Part shown: positions 1-8,942 of the stretch, in pieces
How positions within the stretch are numbered: position 1 is the first letter of the stretch
How the letters are laid out: each line of letters starts with the position of its first letter
Assembly (NCBI GenBank): GCA_036023115.1
Contig: JAYKKT010000037.1
Span: 2,658,501-2,722,500, forward strand
Direction: 5' to 3'
Origin: Brasenia schreberi
Taxonomy: Eukaryota; Streptophyta; Magnoliopsida; Nymphaeales; Cabombaceae
DNA length: 64,000 bases
Position numbers and translations under genes: made by a program
Notes under the pieces: generated by a model
Database searches by the model: none
What the model saw: the letters and a program-made list of their open reading frames with translations, nothing else
Told to the model about the DNA's origin: nothing

Positions 1-540
1 TTATCAAACGTCTTTTTCAATTTTGTAATATGTAATTCTATTAAGGAACGTAATTGTTTCCAAATTGTGTCAAATATGATAGTTGAGGTACCAATGAACC
101 CTTTGAAACCTGCATGAACACTTTTCACACTGAGGAACATGAATATACAATCATTATACATTTGAAGGATAGTAGGTGATATAAATGTATTAAAAAATAA
201 ATTCATATACCTATTAGTCATATGAGTACTATAATGAATAACCCTATCTATCTCTATTGAGATAATTCTCTCTTTGTATGAGTCCAAGTCCTGCTCTTTA
301 ATGCATGAGAGCAAAATGAAAAATTTTCTCCGATTTAATTACATTATCTCCAATGTATTTTGATAATTGCTCTTGTCTAATGAGTAAACGATCTTCCTCT
401 AACTTACAAAAAGACACTCTCCATCTCTTTATTTTTATCAACTTTAAAATAAAAGCTTTAATGTTTTTGGCTATATGTTGTGTATATAAAAAATATTTTA
501 TATCTATAAAAATTATTTGAATGATACTAATCAAAACCAA
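1..540 (-). pseudogene. MULE/FAR1-related transposase fragment, degraded
   Basis: Read on the minus strand, 540 to 298 encodes a stretch containing FLYTQHIAKNIKAF, which resembles the C-W-H-x-x-K-N-V segment of plant MULE transposases and FAR1-related proteins. After a frameshift at about 298-300 the reading continues to the window edge with YKERIISI, HYSTHMTNR and then VKSVHAGFKGFIGTS and IWKQLRSLIELHI. These match the family's usual order (YKE..., TNR-VESAH-x-KLK..., LIELQHTEIK). About 27 codons of AT-rich sequence separate TNR from VKSVH, where the family is normally continuous, so this looks like an internal insertion. The element runs off the left edge and lacks its N-terminal part beyond 540. 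Family recognition is from memory of conserved motifs. The copy cannot encode a functional transposase. Confidence 0.6.
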
Positions 541-953
541 ATCATGATCACTACAGATAACATGTGGTATTTTGTTTGGAGTATATAACCCTCACACCTC
601 AACACCCAAACATAATTATTTTCTTTTTCTACACTCATAAAGCAAAGGTTATAAAGTTCTTGGAGGTCGATGTGAACCCAATACCTCATAAAAAGCATCT
701 TATACCTACAAAAAAATTAAAAATATATAAATGTTAATGAAAACTAGATCATGATCACTACATATATCATGTGATATTTTGTTTGAAGTATGTAACCCTC
801 TCACACACCTCAACATCCAAACATAATTATTTTCTTTTTCTACACTCATAAAACAAAGGTTACAGAGAAGTTCTTCAAGGTCGATGTGAACCAAATACCT
901 CATAAAGAAACATCTTATACCTAAAAAAAATTAAAAATATATAAATATTAATG
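533..953. repeat. Two-copy tandem duplication, about 207-bp unit
   Basis: Unit 1 (533-739) and unit 2 (740-953) align along their whole length. Both start AAAAC(C/T)A(A/G)ATCATGATCACTACA and end in TTAAAAATATATAAAT(G/A)TTAATGA. By eye they differ at roughly one position in ten plus a few small indels. No protein reading frame is shared. The duplication abuts the end of the MULE relic at 540. Confidence 0.85.
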
Positions 954-3033
954 ACAGTAATATAGGGTAGATGTTACTATACAAGAGTAAGACACATGTT
1001 TGTCTTATATGTATTTTCAAATTATGATACCCATGAAAATGCATGAATTTAGTGCATAAAATGAGGTTACGCAAATACAATTCCACTGATAATATCTATA
1101 TCAGGAACTTTATGATACCATGTATAATAATGGTTAATGTAAAACACTTTAATAATCAAAATCTTTCTTCCTGATTTTCATACTTTCATTATAATTATGC
1201 TTTGCCATACTCACGGTTTTTATGTTGTAGCAGAATATGCTTCAATTTGCAATGTCTTTATGTGAGTTATTTTAATACACTATATTCAGAGTTACACAAT
1301 CTCTCTACAAAAGCATATCCTTCAAAATATAATCCTAAATAGTAGTTATGTGTTCCATTCATTACATGCAACTACCAATACCCATCTACTCCACCCTCTC
1401 CTCTTAATAAGAAGGGGCAACTAACCTTCTTAGTGTCCCTCCACCTTATACTTTCAAGATTAACACCACGATTTTGCCTATACTTTAGTCATTTCATACA
1501 CAAGTCATACCTTACTTATTGCACCTTTACTCTTTAAACAACTAATAACTTTAACAATATTATGCTTCCTCCCAAACATATCATTAGTCGCAAACACAAG
1601 GGAATAGTATAACCCATCTACCTTATACTAACACCGCAATTTTACCTATACTTCTACTCATTTCACACACAATTCATACCTTACTTATTGTGCCTTTACT
1701 TTTTAAACGACTAAACAATATTATGCAATCAACAAATTCATCTTCCACATCTTTTTTTAATGAGTTAACAAATATATCATCTGGTGTACTAAAATTACTA
1801 TCACAATCCTTAGTTATTGTATAATAAGTACATTGATTTATTAACATTTTCTCTAAATCCCTTCCATCATAAATGCGTCTCCATCTTAAATGGAAATGTG
1901 GTTCCATCGTGTCTCCTCCCTTAAGGGAGATGCACCTTATTGACACCTCCCTTAAGAAATGGAGCATGGCCCAACCGATCTCCATTAAGGTACGAGATGC
2001 GGCAAAACCATGTCTCTCTCATACGGGAGACGCCGTTTAGGTGTGTCTCTATATGAAGAAGAACGTGCCCGTACCACATTTTCTTCCATGGCTTTGGCTA
2101 TCCCTTCAATTTTACCCAAAATAAAAATCATCATCAAATGTTTGGAAAATCAAAAGATTTCAAGCAAAACAACGAACATACAATGATATCAATAAAAACC
2201 AACCTTTCAAATTCAAGAAAAATCAAGAAAATGGGTGGATCGATTGTCTCTTTGATTTCCTTTCTAGGTTTTGTTTTTTTACATTCGTTTGATTCCAACT
2301 AATTTTGTAATTAACTAATCGATGATGATTGGTTGCAAATAATCATATAGAACTTATCAATGAACAAGGTAAAAAGTCATTAGAGAAAGAGAGAAAAATC
2401 GGTAAATTTTACTCTAGAGAGGAGAGAGAAAATTTTATATAGTATTTTAGGTATTTATGAAAATTGGGGTATGTATACAGTAAAAGGGGCATGCACATAA
2501 AATTCCCTTCAAGAGTGGCCAGCTCAAAACACAAACCAAGAAATAAGTGAGGATTGTTTGGTTCCTTCGTCTCGTTTTACCGGTCTTACCTCTACTGTGC
2601 AGGTAGAAGAGGATTTTAATTCCTAGAAGAGAATTCTTAATGTGATAACATGTCATCTGCTACCATAATTAACATCCAAATTAAGCATAATTATCAAAAT
2701 TCTACGGGAAAGTTTTGGAAGAACAAAATAACCCGGTGCATGCTTGTACGACTTTTGACTTTCTTCTCAAGAAACAAAAAATTCCAATGTATGTTAATAA
2801 TGAAATTTTATTGTAAAAATAATGGAAAAAGCGTTAGGACAGAATTATTCGATTCTCAAGTGGTAGTGGTGGAGATGATGGACAGGTGACAATGATAGTG
2901 AGATATATAGTAGTGATCGGTCACAGAAGGTGGTGGCGGCAGGCGGTGGCCAAATGCTAGTGGCAGAGAAGTGATAACATCAAATATATGATCTTTCCAT
3001 TTCACATGTTATTGTTGCATAAATATATATTTG
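954..3033. other. AT-rich intergenic DNA, no gene recognised
   Basis: No open frame here resembles a known protein. The longest (minus, 1674-1985) has no recognisable domain. The stretch holds a direct repeat (1443-1568 and 1620-1730), a 14-bp perfect palindrome CTCCCTTAAGGGAG at 1916-1929 inside a GGGAGA/TCTCCC-rich patch (about 1870-2050), and a GGTGG-rich patch at about 2860-2960. Confidence 0.6.
1443..1730. repeat. Direct repeat, about 110-125 bp, two copies
   Basis: Copy 1 (about 1443-1568) and copy 2 (about 1620-1730) share the order CCTTATACT, AACACC(A/G)C, TTTTRCCTATACTT, CATACCTTACTTATTG, CCTTTACT and AACAATATTATGC. Copy 2 lacks a few short internal pieces. About 50 bp separate the copies. 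No coding content is recognisable. Confidence 0.7.
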
Positions 3034-3276
3034 TAATTTGTAGATGTTACAACAACAACAAGTAAGCCTTTTACATTACTAAATGGGGTTGGTTACATGA
3101 ATGTTTTGTTTTTATGAAACCCTATTATAATTTGTAGAATCCATAGTAAATAAGTCTGACAAAGTTTTACGTGGTATCTAGAAAGTAGAAAGCCAAATGC
3201 AACCCTCCTCTTTTGTTTAGGACCGAGCATACAAAAGTGATCCCTTATATGAGCGGAGTTTAATTTGTACATGTTA
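3034..3276 (-). mobile_element. Mini-RTE: LINE copy reduced to its 5' and 3' termini, with 16-bp TSDs
   Basis: The insertion itself is 3050-3260 (211 bp). The left end, 3050 to about 3125, is the minus-strand 3' terminus of the RTE LINE found elsewhere in the window: (ACA)n tail, TAAGCCTTTT, then the degenerate GGGGTTGGTTACATG block. From about 3127 to 3260 the sequence is the 5' terminus of the same LINE (AATCCATAGTA, GACAAAGTTTTACG, GTGATCCCTTAT, GAGCGGAGTT). Everything between, about 2.9 kb including endonuclease and reverse transcriptase, is absent. It is flanked by TAATTTGTAGATGTTA (3034-3049) and TAATTTGTACATGTTA (3261-3276), a 16-bp TSD with one mismatch. The element therefore inserted in this reduced form, or was reduced internally afterwards without disturbing its ends. 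It has no coding capacity and would depend on the enzyme of a full-length RTE. Confidence 0.8.
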
Positions 3277-4149
3277 AATCATAATTATTTTAAAATCAAT
3301 CCTTATTTAAACAAAAATCACTAAATCAAGGTGTGGGAATGCTTGATGTATTTTATATATATAGAAAGAGAGAATGGCATAATGTATTTTGATATAAACT
3401 ATATTTTCAAAAGTACAGTATAATAAGAATATCTTTTCCATTTTTTCAAACATTTAAAAAAAAAAAATTATATTTTATAAAAAACAATAAACAAGTAAGA
3501 TTCGATTTTCATATATATATATATATATATAATATGAGAGCTCACCTAGACTAGTGAGGATTATTGAGTAGTGAAATAGCGAACATTAGCTGAAAAATTC
3601 CCTCATCTAGAAATGAGAATTATGCGAGGCAAAACTTGCTCGCTATTCCCTAGCTACCTAGTGATTGCAACAGTACTATGAGGACTTAGCGATGGATCTT
3701 TTCCCACTAATCTCTGTTCTTATATAAAGAAATGTTGAGATTGATTTTCAAAAATTGATGAAGTTCATGGATGACCACAATTTAAAGAATTGATGCCGTG
3801 ATGGCGATCCGGATCTATATGGTGACAGTGCTAGTGAAATGGTAAAGATGGTGGAATAAACTAGTGATCCATGCTGGTGATGATGATGGTAATAATGTCA
3901 GTGTAGTGGTGGTGACTGGTAAGGAGCAAGTTATGGTGGTGACAGTGACAACAAATAATGGTAATGGTAGTGGCGGTGTGGTGGTGGTTTTTGTGCAAGC
4001 ATAACCACAATAGGTGGTAATGGAAAGTGATGGTGGTGGGTGAGGGGAATAAATAGAAAGATAAAACAAAAGTAGCTCCTCATTCTTTTGATTTTGATAA
4101 CCGAGACAAATCAATAGCTAAGCTAACTCTTAAATAAACAGAAATAGGA
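3277..4149. other. Intergenic, with (AT)n tract and GGT/GTG-rich low-complexity stretch
   Basis: A TA dinucleotide tract lies at 3510-3532. From about 3785 to 4070 the plus strand is dominated by GGTGGT, GGTGAT and GGTAAT triplets. The minus-strand open frame across it (3815-4114) is a threonine/proline-rich by-product of that composition. No gene is recognised. Confidence 0.6.
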
Positions 4150-4154
4150 TATCT

Positions 4155-4620
4155 TAATGTGTTGTGGCCATTCTTGGCAATCCAGCACAGGTAACGGTTG
4201 GACTGGCCATCCATACCATTACCTGTATCTTAGATTGGAAAGAACCATAACAACTAGAGGACGTTACCGGGATTTGCGGTAACGCTCTGGATAATAACGC
4301 TCCAAACGAGAGAAGCTACAGGAAAAAAATTCGAGAAAAGGGGGAGCACGCTACTCTATTTAAACAGAGCAGCGCATATAGGAAACATACTATGAATACA
4401 GGGAACAAAAAAAAAAGAAAAGAAAAGCCTTCTCCCGAAAAACCCCTGCGTGGTAACCTCAAAAAGAAAATACCCGATACCATACTCCGCTGCAGCCGAA
4501 CTTGGCAGATCAGCAACCTACAGCAAGCCGGAACCAGGCGGACAAAAGCAGTAGGCCGAAATCAATGAGAAGCATTCGGTCGAAATCAGACAGGACCAGT
4601 AGGCTGAGAGGAATCCAACA
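4155..4620 (+). repeat. 5' LTR of Copia element
   Basis: It starts TAATGTGTTGTGG (canonical TG changed to TA; the 3' LTR has TGATGTGTTATGG) and ends GAATCCAACA. A TATA-like TATTTAAA lies at 4357-4364, within a block (GGGGGAGCACGCT, CTCTATTTAAAC) conserved in both LTRs, so this is the likely Pol II promoter. The LTR also contains GTAACG..GTTACC inverted motifs (about 4191 and 4263-4290). Confidence 0.92.
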
Positions 4621-4622
4621 TC

Positions 4623-4635
4623 TGGTATCAGGGCC
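4623..4635 (+). promoter_or_regulatory. Primer binding site, initiator tRNA-Met
   Basis: TGGTATCAGGGCC lies two bases after the 5' LTR. It matches the usual plant Copia primer site TGGTATCAGAGCC, complementary to the 3' end of initiator tRNA-Met, with one mismatch. Confidence 0.9.
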
Positions 4636-4757
4636 TTGTTACTAACCCTGCAAATTTTCTTTTACTCAGGTACGGATTATCAGAGAAAGAGAAAAAGAAA
4701 AGAAAAGAGAAAGGTAAGGATGAAAGACCGAGAGGCTGAAAGGTTAGGAGAAAGAGT

Positions 4758-4960
4758 CAGTCGCGATCGACACAGAAACTAAAAGGTCGGAAAAGAACCA
4801 GCCGCGACTGGCACAAAAACTGACAAGACCGAAAAAGAACCAGCCACCTTCAGCCAAAAGGCTGAAAGGCCTAAAAGAACCAACCGCGATCGAAACAAAG
4901 GTTGTAAGGCCAGTAGAGGCACCAACCGCGGTGGCCAAAGAAGCCGAAAGGTCAGGAGGC
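4758..4960 (+). repeat. Five-unit minisatellite in the Copia leader (period 40-42 bp)
   Basis: Units start at 4758, 4799, 4841, 4881 and 4923. Each opens CA(G/A)(T/C)C followed by a GCGA-like core, and the first three close with AAAAGAAC. The units vary markedly between each other. They lie between the primer binding site and pol, where gag would normally be. A long minus-strand open frame (4744-5190) is an accident of this composition. Confidence 0.75.
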
Positions 4961-5527
4961 GGACCGTAGGCCAAGGAGCGGCCAAGGAGTGGAGCTCCGC
5001 CTCCCTCCACCCTCTCCCTCTCTCTCACCCTCTCTCTCTTCCTTGTTAAACCAAGCCCAAAACCGTCAGGCGGTTTCAAAAAATCGTGGGTCGAAACCGA
5101 CGGTTTACCAGAAATTGCCTCGGGCAGTGAACTGAAAAGTCTGTTTTGCCCCGATCGGTTTTTAGTTTTTACAGTTTTGCCACTAGGCAAAATTATGAAA
5201 ATATCCAGATATTTTTTGGTAAAAAGACTATTTTGCCCTTATTGTGCAAAAGTCAGTTTTACCCTCTGTCAATTTATAAAAATTATGAAGTACCAGGTTC
5301 TAACTTTACAGTTTTGCCCTTCTCGGTTGAGATATTTTCCTTTCTGCCACCATGTCAAAAGATAGATTTATCCTTGTACTTTTGAATATTTACAGATTCA
5401 AGTTGAGGGTTAAAATTATTGTTTTAACCCCCGATCAGTTCTGAATTTTATAGAAATACCAAAGAGTAATTTTACAAGTCTGTTCTTACTAAAGAAATAT
5501 TTTGAGGTCAGGTTTATTCCTAGCAAG
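4961..5527 (+). other. Non-coding leader of the Copia element
   Basis: A pyrimidine tract (CCCTCCACCCTCTCCC..., about 5000-5045) is followed by T-rich sequence in which TTTTGCCC or TTTTACCC recurs several times (for example about 5145, 5173, 5231, 5255 and 5310). No gag-like translation was found in any frame, so gag is either deleted or unrecognisable. Confidence 0.6.
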
Positions 5528-6375
5528 GTGACTGTGGGAAAGCATGGGAGAATACTATTCTCTAGGGAATTTGATGTAGAACATGGAATGTTTAAGCTTT
5601 GTGATAATGAAATTGGTACTTCTTTTGCTTATGTTGAGTATGCCTTTTTTGTTGATGTGAATATGTGGCATAAATGTCTTGGGCATATAAGTTTGCAAAA
5701 GTTGAGGAAATTATCCAACTTTGACTTACTGTCTAGATTTGAGGAAAATACTTTCAACAAGTGTGAAGATTGTATACAAGGAAAAATGACAAGGAAAGTT
5801 TTTCTCAAAGATTCAACAAGGACAACAACCCTGTTAGAGGTATTCACACGGATTTATGTGGGCCTTTTAGAGTAAAGTCATATCATGAAAAGGGTTATTT
5901 TATAACCTTTATCGATTATTACTCTAGATATATGTATTTATATCTCTTGACACATAAATCTGAGGCATTGGATGCTTTTAAAGAATATAAGCAAAAAGTG
6001 AAAAACCAATTAGGACATTCAATCAAAGTATTAAGATCAGACAGAGGTGGGGAATATACCTCGATAGAATTTCTTGAATTCTGTAAAGACTTTGGTATTG
6101 CAAAGCAAAATACAATGCCCAGAACACCTCAACAAAATGGTGTAGCTAAGAGATACAATAGAGCCTTGTTAAATATGATAAGGTCTATGTTGATAGATGC
6201 CTCTCTACCAAGGGTATTTTGGAGAGAAGTAGTAAGTATAACAGTTTACATACTCAACAGAGTACCGTGTAAAGCTGTATTCACTACACCATATGAGATG
6301 TGGTTTGAAAGAAAACTTAACCTAAGTCATCTTAGGAGGTGGGAATTTGTTGCACACATAAAGATCCATGATTAG
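5528..6375 (+). pseudogene. Copia integrase region (pre-integrase plus DDE core), frameshifted
   Basis: Frame 1 (5528-5875) carries the GAG-pre-integrase motif WHKCLGHISLQKL followed by CEDCIQGKM, the usual HHCC zinc-binding module. After a frameshift at about 5820-5860 the DDE core continues to 6375: HTDLCGPF (first Asp), FIDYYSRYMY, LRSDRGGEY (second Asp) and TPQQNGVAKRYNR. In active Copia integrases the last motif is NGVAERRNR. Here the catalytic Glu is Lys, so the enzyme would be dead even without the frameshift. A further frame change follows near 6360. Confidence 0.9.
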
Positions 6376-8267
6376 AGATAAGCTAGATAATAGGTCCTTA
6401 AGATGTATATTCATTGGATATCCGAAAGGTTCAAAATGATATCGATTTTATCATAAGGACCACAAACTCATTGAAAGCAAAGATGTTGAATTCTTAAAAG
6501 ATACTAAGAATGACATCTTGGAAAATAATGATGAATGTGTTGATGATCTGGTAGATTTAGATCAACCATCTTTTGAGCCCATTGAAGATCTTTTTGAAAC
6601 TACCGAAACCTTAAGTGGACATAAAAGGCCAAGAGCCACTCCATTCTATTTAAAGGATTATCACGCTTATCTTGCAAAAGAAGTGTGTAATTCGATGGAT
6701 TTAGATGAGTTGACTGATAACTTGACTTATCAGCAAGCTATGAACTCATCAAAAGCAACAGATTGGGAAAAAACCATGGATGAGAAAATTGAATCTATTG
6801 AGAAAAACCAAGTCTAGGAATTGACTAATTTTTCAAAAGGAAAGAAAGCCATAGGCTGTAAATGGGTTTTGAAAAAGAAATATAAGGTTGACGGTAAAAT
6901 CGACAAGTTTAAAGCGAGGTTGGTTGCAAAGGGTTTTTCTTAAAAAGAAGGGATAGATTATGTTGAGACATATTCCCCAGTTACGAAATTTGCATCCATA
7001 CTTATAATCTTGGCAATATCTATATACTATGATTTAGATTTACATAAGTTAGATGTAAATACAACTTTTCTAAATGAAGATTTAAAAGAAATCATATACA
7101 TGCAGTAGCCTGAAGGATTTGTGGTTGAAGGCCAAGAAGATAAAGTATATAGGTTGAGAAAATCCCTATATGCCTGAAACAGTCACCTCGCCAGTGGTAT
7201 TTGACTTTTCAAAATGTCATTATAGAACTTGGTTTTGTGGCTAATAAACTTGATCACTATGTATATGTCTGGAACAGTGGGAGCCACTTTGTCATCTTAT
7301 CATTATATGTAGATGATATATTGTTGACTGGAAACGACAACGAGATGATTGTCAAAACCAAGCCATGGTTGAATTCAAAGTTCGAAATGAAGGATATGGG
7401 GGAAGCATCTTATATCCTGGGAATAAAGATCTCTCGAGATAGAGAATCTAGACTCTTATGCCTAAGTCAGGAGAGATATATTGACTATATCCTCAAGAAG
7501 TTCAAAATGGGTGAATGCAAGTCAACTGATATACTGTAGGAAAAGGGGTCAAATTAAGTAAGGCTGATTGTCCCAGTGAAGGAGACGATAAACCTAATGT
7601 TCCTTATGCACAAGTTGTGGGTAGCTTGATGTATGTTATATTGTATACAAGACCTGATATCAACTTTGTTGTTGATCTTTTAAGTATATATCAAAGTAAT
7701 CTTGGTTGGCAATACTGAGTAGATGTGAAAAGGATTTTAAGATATTTGAAAAGAACAAAAGACTTGAAACTGTGTTTTCAAGCAGATGAACTGAAAGTGG
7801 TAGGATACTCAGATGCTGACTTTGCTGGGAGCAAAGATGACAACAAATCAAGCTCGGGATAAATATTCTTATTTGGAGGTGGTGTTGTTTCTTGGGCATG
7901 TAAGAAACAAGGTTGTATAGTATTGCATATATAGGAAGCTGAGTATGTAGCTTGCTGTATGGTTGTAATGAGTGTTGTCTAGATAAGCCGCTTTATACGA
8001 GATTTGAAGTTGGAAATAACCGACGAGCCAATTGTTATTTATTGTGATAACAATGCAGCAATTACTCTTATTAAGAGTGGACTTGATTGCTCAAAAAGTA
8101 AGCATATAATGGTGAAATACCACTATGTTCATGAAATGGTTATGAGAAAGGAAATATCCATCTCATATATGCCAACAAATGATACGTTGGTAGACCCCTT
8201 GACTAAAATCATAAGAGAGGAACTTTTCTCAAAACATGCTACAAACATGGGTTTGAGGTATGTTTGA
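6376..8267 (+). pseudogene. Copia reverse transcriptase and RNase H, many stops
   Basis: The reading resumes with RDKLDNRSLRCIFIGYPKGSK, a linker, and then the reverse transcriptase: IGCKWVLKKKYKVDGKIDKFKARLVAKGFS, with in-frame stops at about 6815, 6940 and 7106. YVDDILLTGND (the catalytic YVDD box) lies at 7306-7317 in an open piece from 7201 to 7539. RNase H follows as AEYVACCM and IVIYCDNNAAITLIKSG, then SKHIMVKYHYVHEMV and DPLTKII, ending at 8267. Stop codons interrupt the RT palm, the RT-RNase H connection and RNase H itself. It is a normal Copia polyprotein order, degraded by point mutation and small indels. Confidence 0.9.
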
Positions 8268-8475
8268 TTGTTGTGAAGGGGAATAACCACACAACGGATA
8301 AAAGTGTTGTATAGGTAAACAACCATACAATGGATAGATTGTTGTGAAGAGAAATAACCACACAATGGGTATTCATTGCAGTAGCAATCATGGAAAGACA
8401 GTACTAGGTAAACCCTGAAAAAGTAGGAGAAAACCAGTATATCTGTACATTTGGCTCGAATGGCCAAGTGGGAGA
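8268..8475 (+). other. Copia 3' untranslated region with short direct repeat and polypurine tract
   Basis: TTGTTGTGAAG(G/A)G(G/A)AATAACCACACAA occurs at about 8269 and again at about 8340. The polypurine tract AAGTGGGAGA (8466-8475) directly precedes the 3' LTR, where plus-strand DNA synthesis would be primed. Confidence 0.8.
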
Positions 8476-8937
8476 TGATGTGTTATGGCCATTCTCGGCA
8501 ATCCAGCATAGGTAACGGCTGGACTGGCTATTCAGACCATTACCTGTATCTTGGATTGGAAAGAACCATAATAGCTAGAGGACATTACCGGGATTTGCGG
8601 TAACGCTCTGGATAATAATGCTCCAAACGAGGAAAGCCGGAAGAGGGAAATCCAGGGAAAGGGGGAGCACGCTGCTCTATTTAAACATTGCAGCCCATAC
8701 AGGAAACATATTGTGAATACAAATAGCAAAAAAGAAAAGAAAAGCCTTCTCCCAAAAAACCCTTGCGTGGAAACTTCAAAAAGAAAATACCCAATACCAT
8801 ACTCCTTTGCAGCTGAATTTAGTAGATCAACAACCTACAACAAGCCGGAACCAGGCGGACAGAAGAAGTAGGCCAAAATCAGTCAGAAGCGTTTGGCCGG
8901 AATCAGACAGGACCAGTAGGCCGGGAGGAATCCAACA
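8476..8937 (+). repeat. 3' LTR of Copia element
   Basis: It starts TGATGTGTTATGG and ends GAATCCAACA, followed by TSD TATCT (8938-8942). It is colinear with the 5' LTR over its whole length, with small indels around the A-rich tract at 8729-8742. Confidence 0.92.
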
Positions 8938-8942
8938 TATCT

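Larger units (their letters stand above)
4150..8942 (+). mobile_element. Complete-structure, coding-dead Copia LTR retrotransposon
   Basis: The element spans 4155-8937 between 5-bp TSDs TATCT (4150-4154 and 8938-8942). It has two LTRs of about 465 bp, a primer binding site for initiator tRNA-Met straight after the 5' LTR, a purine-rich tract before the 3' LTR, and an internal region in the Copia order (GAG-pre-integrase, integrase, reverse transcriptase, RNase H). The internal region is only about 3.86 kb. No gag or protease coding is recognisable in the first 900 bp, where a repetitive leader lies instead. The LTRs differ at roughly one base in ten by eye, so the insertion is old. The pol region is broken by many stops and frameshifts. 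It cannot be autonomous. Confidence 0.92.

Noticed and set aside
3815..4114. 99-codon minus frame rich in Thr and Pro
   Set aside because: A product of the GGT/GTG-rich low-complexity stretch.
4744..5190. 148-codon minus-strand open frame (and the overlapping 68-codon frame)
   Set aside because: It lies in the repeat-rich leader of the plus-strand Copia element; its composition follows the minisatellite and pyrimidine tract, and no domain is seen.
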